Of a DNA stretch of 64,000 nucleotides, positions 35,484 to 42,865 are shown piece after piece. Source of the DNA: a candidate division CSSED10-310 bacterium (GTDB taxonomy: Bacteria > CSSED10-310); NCBI GenBank assembly GCA_016931515.1, contig JAFGEQ010000012.1, forward strand, positions 194,815-258,814, given 5' to 3'. The notes under the pieces were generated by a model that had not been told where the DNA came from, made no database searches, and worked only from the letters and a program-made list of their open reading frames with translations. Every line of letters begins with the position of its first letter. Within the stretch, counting starts at the first letter, position 1. The translations under genes were made by a program, and so were the position numbers.

Positions 35484-37855
35484 AATGAAGCCTCCTCCAA
35501 ACCATGAAACCAACCATAAAGCAATACTTTAATGTCGATATCTAAAATATTTATGTTTTTATGTTTTATTACTATCCTTGATTGCTCGGTGACCTCGCCA
35601 ATCCGCCAGGACGGTACCCCGTTGTCCGACAGCAGACTCATGGCGGCCGCCACATTTTCCTCCGGAATTTCCAGGATAAATCCGCCTGTTTCGGTAAACA
35701 GAAATCGATCCACGGGCAGACCCTGGGTGTCATCCAATCGGACCGTCATACCGAAAATGGGTGCCCGTCGATGACTGAACAGCATCTCCGCCAGTGCCGT
35801 GATGCAGCCTCCGTCTGCTATATCATGGCACGCCGTTGCAAGGCCCTTTCTCAACACCTGAACGACACCGTGCATATCCTTCCGTTCCTGCTCCCAGTCG
35901 ATCGTCACCGCTTGCGTGCCGGTGACTCTGAAAACTTCGCGAAAATAAGCACTTCCACCCATCTCATCGCGTCGTCGTCCGACCATCAGCAGTTGATGGC
36001 CGGCTCCTGTCACCATGTGTCCGACTGCGGTGGAATAATCGCTCATAGTGCCGACACAGGCGACGATCGGTGATGGTTTTATGGCCAATCCCAGAGCCGA
36101 TTCATTGTAAAAACTGACATTCCCCGACACGATCGGAACCGGTTCCTTGTTCGTCCCGAACTGCCACAGCCTGCTGGCCGCATCGGCGATCCCCCGGACT
36201 CCGCGCACGAACTGCCAGAACGCCTTGGGTTTCTCCGGATTACCGTAGCAGAGGCAATCCGTCAGTGCTCTCGGAACGGCACCGCAGGCGACAACATTGC
36301 GCATCGATTCAGCCACCGCCGCCGCGCCGCCCCAATACGGGTCAATCTCCCCGATAAACGGGTTGCCATCGACAGACAGCGCGACTCCGGCCGGGCACTG
36401 CTCGGTCAACTCCAGCGGAGCCATCACGCCCGCGTCCGATTCCCCGGGCCTGAGAACCGCCATTCCCTGCACCTCCGTGTCGTAATGCCGGTATACCGGG
36501 TAACGACTGCAGCCATTGAGTGAGAAAAGGACTTTTTCCAGGGACCCGGCGATGTCCGGCATCTCGCCCGCCGGAGGATTGGTTCCTTTGAATTCTATCG
36601 GTTCGGCCTGCCGTTCGTACCGGATTCCGCCGGTTACCTCCTCGATTGGAGCTTCGCAGACCGTTTCGCCATGATACAGGAGCTGGAACACCGGATCCTT
36701 CATCGTGCGTCCGATGACCGATGCGCCGGCGCCGTTGGCTTCCCCCGGCAATTCCCAGATGTCGTTGTATATCCGGAGCACATCCGGCGTAAACTCCTTC
36801 GGCACGGCGAATATGAAACGTTCCTGGGTTTCGCTGCAAGCGATCACTTCCGGCGGCATGTCCGGCATGGATGTGTGGACGCGATCCAGGTGGATCACGG
36901 CTCCAAAACCGCCGGCCGAGCAGATTTCCGAACTCGCGCAGGCGAGACCTCCGCCGCCGAGATCTTTCATACCGATCGGGATCCCGCGCTCGAAAGCCAG
37001 ATCCCAGACCATCTTGTTTGCCTTGCGTGTGATCAGGATGTTTTTCAAGAACGGATCGTGAACCTGGACGGCTCCGAGTTGCCGTTCCTTTTCCTCGTCA
37101 TTCATAATTTCCGAAGCGAACGTAACACCACCGAATCCGCTGCCGTCGGTGGGTTTACCGATCAGGATCAGGTCATAATCCTCCTCCGCTGCCTGGCGCG
37201 GTACGCGGGATCGGATGATCCGGTCCGCCGGGACGACACCGAGGCACACGACGTTGACAAGGCAGTTATCGTCGAATGAATCGTCGAAATAGACATCGCC
37301 AGCCAGGTTTGGAACGCCGAGTGCGTTGCCGTATTGCCAGATCCCGTCGACCACGCCGTTGGCGATCCAGCGCGTTCGGGCGGCGTTTTTGCCGGAGGGG
37401 TTGCCGAAGCGGAGGGCATCGGCCACGGCTATCACGTGGGCGCCCATGCAATCGACATCGCGGACGATGCCGCCGATACCGGTGGCGGCGCCTTCGATGG
37501 GCAGTACCTGGGAGGGGTGGTTATGCGATTCATGGGCGAACACGAGCGCATATTCCCTGCCGTTGGCGGTGGTGAACTTGATGATGCCGGCGTCTTCGGA
37601 CGGGCCGAGGATGACGTTCGAGGCATCGGTCGGGAGATATTTTTTCAACGTAGCCCGGCTGGATTTATACGAACAGTGTTCGCTCCACTCGATATCGAAA
37701 ATGAACAGTTCGACCCGTGTCGGATCACGTCCCAGAATACCGGCCACTTTCCGGGCTTCCGCCGGTGACATGCCGATATTCATTTTACGCAGAAGTGCCT
37801 GGAGTTCTGCGTCGCTGGTCTGACCGGAAACCGGTATTGTTTCCGTATATTTCAT
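35480..37855 (-). CDS. purL: FGAM synthase, small-type PurL
   Basis: The fourth step of purine synthesis: FGAR plus ammonia and ATP to FGAM. The protein has 791 residues, consistent with the small PurL that needs separate PurQ and PurS. Motifs include FDIEWSEHCSYKSSRATLKKY near the N-terminus, GVGGIVRD-like GIGGIVRDVDCMGA, GMKDLGGGGLACASSE and ACHDIADGGCITALAEM. The three genes purL-purQ-purS form one operon. Confidence 0.96.
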   Translation of the reverse strand: MKYTETIPVSGQTSDAELQALLRKMNIGMSPAEARKVAGILGRDPTRVELFIFDIEWSEHCSYKSSRATLKKYLPTDASNVILGPSEDAGIIKFTTANGREYALVFAHESHNHPSQVLPIEGAATGIGGIVRDVDCMGAHVIAVADALRFGNPSGKNAARTRWIANGVVDGIWQYGNALGVPNLAGDVYFDDSFDDNCLVNVVCLGVVPADRIIRSRVPRQAAEEDYDLILIGKPTDGSGFGGVTFASEIMNDEEKERQLGAVQVHDPFLKNILITRKANKMVWDLAFERGIPIGMKDLGGGGLACASSEICSAGGFGAVIHLDRVHTSMPDMPPEVIACSETQERFIFAVPKEFTPDVLRIYNDIWELPGEANGAGASVIGRTMKDPVFQLLYHGETVCEAPIEEVTGGIRYERQAEPIEFKGTNPPAGEMPDIAGSLEKVLFSLNGCSRYPVYRHYDTEVQGMAVLRPGESDAGVMAPLELTEQCPAGVALSVDGNPFIGEIDPYWGGAAAVAESMRNVVACGAVPRALTDCLCYGNPEKPKAFWQFVRGVRGIADAASRLWQFGTNKEPVPIVSGNVSFYNESALGLAIKPSPIVACVGTMSDYSTAVGHMVTGAGHQLLMVGRRRDEMGGSAYFREVFRVTGTQAVTIDWEQERKDMHGVVQVLRKGLATACHDIADGGCITALAEMLFSHRRAPIFGMTVRLDDTQGLPVDRFLFTETGGFILEIPEENVAAAMSLLSDNGVPSWRIGEVTEQSRIVIKHKNINILDIDIKVLLYGWFHGLEEASL

Positions 37856-37947
37856 TACATCGTCTCCTTGTTCGAAGCGTTCCTGCCGATCTCCCGCCGC
37901 CGGTCAGCCGACCGTCCCGGATCGGGATGCGGTGATTGAGTTTTGGC

Positions 37948-37976
37948 ATTATACTCCACCGGGCGCCGGGAATGAA
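37948..37976 (-). promoter_or_regulatory. Probable promoter of the purLQS operon
   Basis: On the minus strand a perfect TATAAT (complement of 37948-37953) is preceded at 17 bases by TTCATT. It lies about 95 bases before the purL start. Confidence 0.45.
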
Positions 37977-37987
37977 CCAAAAAACAC

Positions 37988-38015
37988 TTGCAATTCCTGC
38001 CCGGTCAAATATAGT
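37988..38015 (+). promoter_or_regulatory. Probable promoter of the 182-residue protein gene
   Basis: TTGCAA (37988-37993) and TATAGT (38010-38015) are spaced by 16 bases on the plus strand, back to back with the purL promoter. The leader to 38103 would be about 80 nt. Confidence 0.45.
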
Positions 38016-38102
38016 GAGCCGCGAAAGCAGGTTATCGTCATAGAGAGAATGGCGTTACGGGGTTTTTGAACGGCAACCGAGACAGGAAATCAGGAGATCG
38101 GG

Positions 38103-38651
38103 ATGAGTCAGAAGAAATTACAGAAATACCTGGATAACATTCTTTCGTTCCTGAAGCTGGATTTCGGCGACATGGATGCGCTGGTCAAGGCGATTGCGGA
38201 TCATGAGACGGAAGACCGGGTGCAATATGACGGCGAAAAGCACGTATTCCGGCTGGGGATGGCCACGTGGACCGAAGCCGAGATGGTTGACGCGCTGACC
38301 TCTTGCAGGGAGGCGGTAGTCAGTGTCCTGGACAAGGTGGTTCTGGACGGTATGATCGGTCGTGAGGAGCTTGAAAATCTTAATAAGGTTCACCATGATC
38401 TTCATATTCAGTATGTATTTGATCCGGACACGCCGACACGTTTGAATCTGAACTACATCATTCCCGACGGCAAGATTGCCTGGGAAACCGGCATGTGCCC
38501 GCATTGCGGGGAGGGTGTGACGATCCATCTGTTCCCGGACCCGATGCCGGTGATCGGGTATGAAGCGATCATCAACGCGTTGCGGCTGGTGACGCGATCA
38601 GTCAAGCTGGCGGGTTCGGCTGTAGCCGGGTATACGCTGGTGCAGCACTAA
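38103..38651 (+). CDS. Conserved-looking protein with CPHCG motif, function unknown
   Basis: The protein has 182 residues, is soluble and acidic, and has no signal. There is one CxxC (MCPHCGEGVTIHLFPDP, about residues 136-152). Three or four short helices precede a beta-rich part (QYVFDPDTPTRLNLNYIIPDGKIAW). A lone CxxC suggests metal or redox binding, perhaps as a dimer. I recognise no family. It has its own promoter candidate and is followed by two tRNA genes. Confidence 0.6.
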   Translation: MSQKKLQKYLDNILSFLKLDFGDMDALVKAIADHETEDRVQYDGEKHVFRLGMATWTEAEMVDALTSCREAVVSVLDKVVLDGMIGREELENLNKVHHDLHIQYVFDPDTPTRLNLNYIIPDGKIAWETGMCPHCGEGVTIHLFPDPMPVIGYEAIINALRLVTRSVKLAGSAVAGYTLVQH

Positions 38652-38658
38652 AAAAGTC

Positions 38659-38687
38659 TTGATTTCCCGGTATTACTCTGTTAGATA
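38659..38687 (+). promoter_or_regulatory. Promoter of the tRNA-Gln/tRNA-Glu pair
   Basis: TTGATT (38659-38664), a 17-base spacer and TAGATA (38682-38687) lie 12 bases before the tRNA-Gln 5' end, just after the stop of the preceding gene. Confidence 0.4.
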
Positions 38688-38699
38688 TTCGTTCGGTAC

Positions 38700-38772
38700 T
38701 GAGGCGTGGCCAAATTGGTAAGGCTCCTGACTCTGGATCAGGCAACTGTAGGTTCGACTCCTACCGCCTCAG
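38700..38772 (+). tRNA. tRNA-Gln (CUG)
   Basis: A 73-nt cloverleaf with acceptor TGAGGCG/CGCCTCA, D-arm GGCCAAATTGGTAAGGC, anticodon stem-loop CCTGACTCTGGATCAGG with anticodon CTG, T-arm TAGGTTCGACTCCTA and discriminator G. CCA is not encoded. Confidence 0.93.
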
Positions 38773-38786
38773 CTTGTTGAGTTTCC

Positions 38787-38859
38787 GGTCCCATCGTCTA
38801 GTGGCCTAGGACGCTGGCCTCTCACGCCGGTAACACGGGTTCGACCCCCGTTGGGACCG
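38787..38859 (+). tRNA. tRNA-Glu (CUC)
   Basis: A 73-nt cloverleaf with acceptor GGTCCCA/TGGGACC, D-arm GTCTAGTGGCCTAGGAC, anticodon loop CTCTCAC with anticodon CTC, T-arm ACGGGTTCGACCCCCGT and discriminator G. It is 14 bases after tRNA-Gln, on the same transcript. Confidence 0.94.
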
Positions 38860-38872
38860 CTCCTTATTTTAC

Positions 38873-38908
38873 AAAGGGTGATGGCCTATCAAGGTTGTCA
38901 CCCTTTTT
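38873..38908 (+). terminator. Rho-independent terminator of the tRNA pair
   Basis: AAAGGGTGA (38873-38881) and TCACCCTTT (38898-38906) form a perfect 9-bp stem, with T5 at 38904-38908. It lies 13 bases after tRNA-Glu. Confidence 0.85.
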
Positions 38909-39006
38909 GCTTTGGGACTGGCTTGGGTCTTTGTTGCACTGAAAAGACGAAAAGAAGAATAGACGAAAAGACGAGTTTCCCGAGCTTGCGGGATAGTTAC
39001 TGAGAT

Positions 39007-39168
39007 ATGAGCGATGTCATTGAACATTTCAGAGATCTGAAAGTGTATCAGAATGCCAGGAAATCAGCGATGAAAATTTATGAACTGACGAAGGGTTTTC
39101 CGAAGGAGTAAAAGTTCTCCCTGGTTGATCAGATCAGGTGGCATTTATTTGCGGTGCAAGATCGAAAC
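39007..39168 (+). pseudogene. Broken four-helix-bundle (S23/IVP-type) protein gene
   Basis: From ATG 39007 the frame reads like the N-terminus of the four-helix-bundle family linked to 23S rRNA insertions (FRDLKVYQNARKSAMKIYELTKGFPKE). It stops at TAA 39109-39111, exactly where the family continues with Glu. Beyond the stop the frame continues with the family-like KFSLVDQIR before it is lost at about 39140. The remaining two helices are absent. The preceding 38940-38990 stretch has a repetitive GAAAAGACGAAAAG pattern. I read this as a truncated, inactivated gene, not a recoded one. Confidence 0.7.
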
Positions 39169-39186
39169 TGATAACTTTATATTGTT

Positions 39187-40671
39187 ATGAGAAATTTTAT
39201 AAGCTGCATCGTTGTGATTTTCTTGACCGCTTCGGTTCTTGCGTGGGAGGATATCCCGGTGTTCATGCCCGTCGGGAATATCGAAATAATAGATTTCATT
39301 GTACCGGAAAGCGGTCCCTTCGCAGACTGTCCACTGCTGCTCTGTGCGATTGACAACTGGACCTATCTGTTCCGACTGACGGACCCGACTGATCCCCGGG
39401 TTGTCGGGCAGTTCCCGAATCAACTCGTTGCGGATTCCGTAAAATTGCAGACCCGACTCATCTGCGATAACTCCGGCTACCCAATCCTTGTTGAGATGAA
39501 CCCAGGCCGATGCAACATTATTCGATACGAACCGGGGGGATGGTTGCCCAAACGCAATGTGCAGATTGGCGGTACCAATCCCTGCATTGCATTAAATGAA
39601 TCTGGCGATCTGATCGTAGATTATTTCAGAGATTTCACCAGGAATTTCGGATCCGTCAAGTATTCACTTTATCGATCCGTTATTGATATGACTGACTGGT
39701 CCGTTCAGACGGAGACGGTGACTTCCGCCGGGTCCAGATCAGATTCAGATTACACCGTCTATCATCGTGCTCCGTACTTCTATGTGCGGTACGGGTCTGA
39801 AATCAGGTCCAGCGGTCATTACAGTATCTGTGTGTATTCCTGGGAGGTGTCGATGATTCCTGAATCCCATCGGGCGAATTTTGACTACCCTTACAGCCAA
39901 GGAAAGATGCAAGCAGATTATGTGTCCGACACAAACTGGGTGGCAGCGTACGCTGATGGAGAGACTTCCGGCAACGATGAATTTGAAGTAAAAAGCATTC
40001 AATCGGATCTATACCTGCTGGGACACTTGCATATTATAGCAGTCGATGCATCCAGGGATGGAAATCAGTATGCAGCATATCAGAACAGGGAAAAGGCGAT
40101 GGAAGTTATGACCTGCGTCGACGGTCAATGGTCACAGCCGGAAACTTTAGGAGACTATCCATACTATTTTCAGGATATGAAACTGGCGGTTGCCAATGAC
40201 AATATGTGGATTTTATATGTGCATGAAACGGGCGGATATCACTTGATAACAAACGTCGAACAGCAGGGCACGCCGACTCAGACCCCGGCACCCACATTCA
40301 CTCCATTGCCTGAACGCGCATTTCTCGAGATATATTTATCCTCGATTGAATTCCAATCAGACCAATGGTTCACATGCGATCTATGGTTGAACAATCCATC
40401 AAAAACGGAATTATCCGGGCTGCCACTTTTTATGTTGCTTGAAGTACACGGAAATTACTACTTCGGACCGGAATTCACAGCGGATATCTCGGATTATTCA
40501 TCGCTGATCCCCTCCTTTTCTCCGGGATACACCGAGTATAAGATCATTCCAGGATTCTGGTGGCCGGACGTCGCAGCTGCCTCCGGCATCCGGTTCCTGA
40601 CAGCCATCTTGAATGCTGATTACTCGAACATCGTATCCAACGTGGATATTGTGGAGTTTGGGTGGCAGTAA
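39187..40671 (+). CDS. Secreted protein with the shared C-terminal domain (494 residues)
   Basis: A signal peptide (MRNFISCIVVIFLTASVLA) is followed by a beta-rich region of about 340 residues with weak propeller-like repeats. A short Thr/Pro linker (TPTQTPAPTFTPLP) follows. Residues 378-494 are the same domain found at the end of the proteins at 42866, 51041 and 61010: LLEVHGNYYFGPEF, then GFWWPDVAAASGIRFLTAIL, and a terminal VEFGWQ. No Shine-Dalgarno is evident before the ATG. The function of the body is unknown. The C-terminal domain is likely a surface-attachment or secretion signal, which is inference. Confidence 0.75.
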   Translation: MRNFISCIVVIFLTASVLAWEDIPVFMPVGNIEIIDFIVPESGPFADCPLLLCAIDNWTYLFRLTDPTDPRVVGQFPNQLVADSVKLQTRLICDNSGYPILVEMNPGRCNIIRYEPGGWLPKRNVQIGGTNPCIALNESGDLIVDYFRDFTRNFGSVKYSLYRSVIDMTDWSVQTETVTSAGSRSDSDYTVYHRAPYFYVRYGSEIRSSGHYSICVYSWEVSMIPESHRANFDYPYSQGKMQADYVSDTNWVAAYADGETSGNDEFEVKSIQSDLYLLGHLHIIAVDASRDGNQYAAYQNREKAMEVMTCVDGQWSQPETLGDYPYYFQDMKLAVANDNMWILYVHETGGYHLITNVEQQGTPTQTPAPTFTPLPERAFLEIYLSSIEFQSDQWFTCDLWLNNPSKTELSGLPLFMLLEVHGNYYFGPEFTADISDYSSLIPSFSPGYTEYKIIPGFWWPDVAAASGIRFLTAILNADYSNIVSNVDIVEFGWQ

Positions 40672-40835
40672 AGAATGCTTTGAACGAATTGAGATATTGT
40701 CAAATATGAGAAAGAAGACAGAATCATTCAAGGATCTGGATGTGCGAATCTTGTATAATCGTAATGATATGATTACAATTATGAGTAAAGATAGAATCTA
40801 TCTCCAGGAGGAGATTTTTCTCAGGAGATCGTTTG

Positions 40836-42458
40836 ATGATTAACAAAAAACGCTTTCGATTCCGGATTTTCATCCCGGTTTTTCCCAGTTTCAATATCTA
40901 TTCATCGCTGGCAGGTAAAACCACATCCGTTGGGCCTGTATATGTGGCGACCAATGCAAATCAACTGGATAATTGGGATGTAGAAGTCATCGATGAAAAC
41001 AATTTACATGGAAAATTCTATCCACGGGACTCGGAAAACCGGCTGGATCATGAACAGCTCCAAAAAGAAAGACCCGCTGATGTGGTGGGGTTTTATGCAT
41101 CCATTACGTCCACGGTTCCGAGACTGTATGAACTGGCCAGATTCTATCAAAAGGCAGGCGTCAGGACGGTTGCCGGGGGAAAACACGTGGAGGCCATGGT
41201 GGAGGAAGCTCTGCAAAATGCCATCGATGTTGTGGTTCTGCAGGAAGGTGAACTAACAATCAAGGATCTTCTTGGTGCATGGGAGCAAGGACGGGACCTG
41301 TCCGGTATCCGAGGTATTGCATACTTGAAAGACGGCATTTTACAGAAAACAGAACCACGCCCATTGATTCACAATTTCGACATATTCCCGCTGCCGGATT
41401 TCAACCTTCTGCGGTATGCCAAAATCAAACTCTATCCCATCACCCGCACCCGTGGCTGTAATTCCAACTGTGAATTCTGTGCCGTAAAGGAAAAAGCAAG
41501 GTGCAGCTCCCCGGAAAACATGATGAATCAAATCCGTCACCTTGTGGAAACCAGAAATGCCAGGAGATTTTTTGAAACGAGTGATCATTTCGCTTCTCAG
41601 CGGGACGAAGCCATTGAATTCTGCCAAATGCTTGCAGCCTATCAGAAACGATACAATCTGAAGTTGAAAATAACGATTCAGACTCGGATCACGGATGCGC
41701 GATACCCGGCTCTGCTAGCAGCGATGAAAGAGGCCAATATCAATACCGTCTGCATTGGATACGAGTCTCCCATTGATGAAGAATTGATCGCTATGAAAAA
41801 AGGGTATCTGTCAGATGATCTTCTCAAATGGACACATACGTTCCATGAATATGGTTTTTTTATTCACGGCATGTTCATGTTCGGCTATCCGAGAAACCCG
41901 GACATGACAGTCAAAGCGATTCCACTCAAGGAACGTGCTGAACGTTTTCGCGAGTTTATAAAACAGGCGAAAATTGACACGCTTCAGGTGCTGTTGACGA
42001 TCCCGTTACCCGGGACTGAACTGAGAGATCGGTTACTCAGGGAAAATCGAATTGTACCCATCGATAAGGTCGGCTGGGAATATTATGATGGCCAGTATCC
42101 GCTTTTTATACCGGATGACGGAGTTGAACCGGAAGAAATCCAGAAAATTGTCGGTGATTTGATGGTTCGATTTTACACGTTCAGCAATTTCTGGAAAATC
42201 GCCAAAAACATTCTTATCAACTTCCCCGCCATTGTCTTTACATCGTCCATCACCATAGTCGTCGGCAGAGTGCGATACATCCAAAAGGCATTTACCCTCT
42301 GGCGGCGGAAATACTTCAGAAACTATCTTCTTCGCTTCGGTGGACATCTGATTGTCAAAAAGTGGTTAAAAAGTTACAGTAATGATCCCTTTCTACAAAA
42401 GCTTCACATGGCAAAAACAGAGTTGCGCAATCAGAGCAACAGGGAGTTAGAACAATAA
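40836..42458 (+). CDS. Cobalamin-binding radical SAM enzyme
   Basis: The protein has 540 residues. An N-terminal B12-binding-like domain (about 20-165; VGPVYVATNANQLDNWDVEVIDENN...DVVGFYASITS...TVAGGKHVE) is followed by a radical SAM core with TRGCNSNCEFCAV (Cx3Cx2C, about residues 208-218), the 4Fe-4S site. The C-terminal 100 residues are basic, with two hydrophobic stretches. Members of this class methylate unactivated carbons or rearrange lipids, cofactors and peptides. The substrate is unknown. The ATG at 40836 is chosen for AGGAG eight bases upstream. It sits between two genes for proteins with the shared C-terminal domain, which could be chance. Confidence 0.88.
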   Translation: MINKKRFRFRIFIPVFPSFNIYSSLAGKTTSVGPVYVATNANQLDNWDVEVIDENNLHGKFYPRDSENRLDHEQLQKERPADVVGFYASITSTVPRLYELARFYQKAGVRTVAGGKHVEAMVEEALQNAIDVVVLQEGELTIKDLLGAWEQGRDLSGIRGIAYLKDGILQKTEPRPLIHNFDIFPLPDFNLLRYAKIKLYPITRTRGCNSNCEFCAVKEKARCSSPENMMNQIRHLVETRNARRFFETSDHFASQRDEAIEFCQMLAAYQKRYNLKLKITIQTRITDARYPALLAAMKEANINTVCIGYESPIDEELIAMKKGYLSDDLLKWTHTFHEYGFFIHGMFMFGYPRNPDMTVKAIPLKERAERFREFIKQAKIDTLQVLLTIPLPGTELRDRLLRENRIVPIDKVGWEYYDGQYPLFIPDDGVEPEEIQKIVGDLMVRFYTFSNFWKIAKNILINFPAIVFTSSITIVVGRVRYIQKAFTLWRRKYFRNYLLRFGGHLIVKKWLKSYSNDPFLQKLHMAKTELRNQSNRELEQ

Positions 42459-42865
42459 TATGCAACCGGACAGATGGTTCGTTCATCCACCCGGCGCTGC
42501 GCAAACCGTTTTCCGCCCTCCGGCCGCGAACGATACGGCAGCATTTTTGCGTGACGCATTCGATGATCGCGAACGGTCTCATGTATCTGACGGGCATACG
42601 TTTCTCCAACATAATATCCGATTTGATAGATTGTGCCGAAAACTTGATGGTTTTGAATACCCTATGGAAGATCAACTATAAAAGCATTCATTTAATGCAC
42701 CAGAAACCACTGTTCGGAATCAAACCCCACCGGGATATGAAGCGCCCTGGCTTCGCGTGATATTGTTTGCTTGCCGCACAAATATTCACCGAATTTTAAT
42801 ATCACTATAATAAAATCATAGTAGTTTTTTTACGTGACGGGCGGAGGAACGAAGGGTGATCATTA
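42459..42865. other. 407-base gap without a supported gene
   Basis: Two overlapping short open frames (42460-42681 and 42551-42760, plus strand) encode no recognisable protein and have no good ribosome site. Near the right end TATAAT (42806-42811) is a probable -10 for the next gene, with a poor -35. Confidence 0.35.

Noticed and set aside
36342-37823. Several long open frames on both strands opposite purL
   Set aside because: They are GC-rich shadows of the purL coding frame. Only the 791-residue frame carries FGAM synthase motifs.
39139-39152. TGGCA...TTGC resembling a sigma-54 promoter before the gene at 39187
   Set aside because: GG and GC are separated by 9 bases instead of 10, which normally abolishes recognition, and it lies within the broken-gene remnant.
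42460-42681. Short plus-strand frame of 73 codons after the radical SAM gene
   Set aside because: It has no ribosome site, no recognisable motif and Pro/Arg/Asp-rich composition, and it overlaps another open frame.
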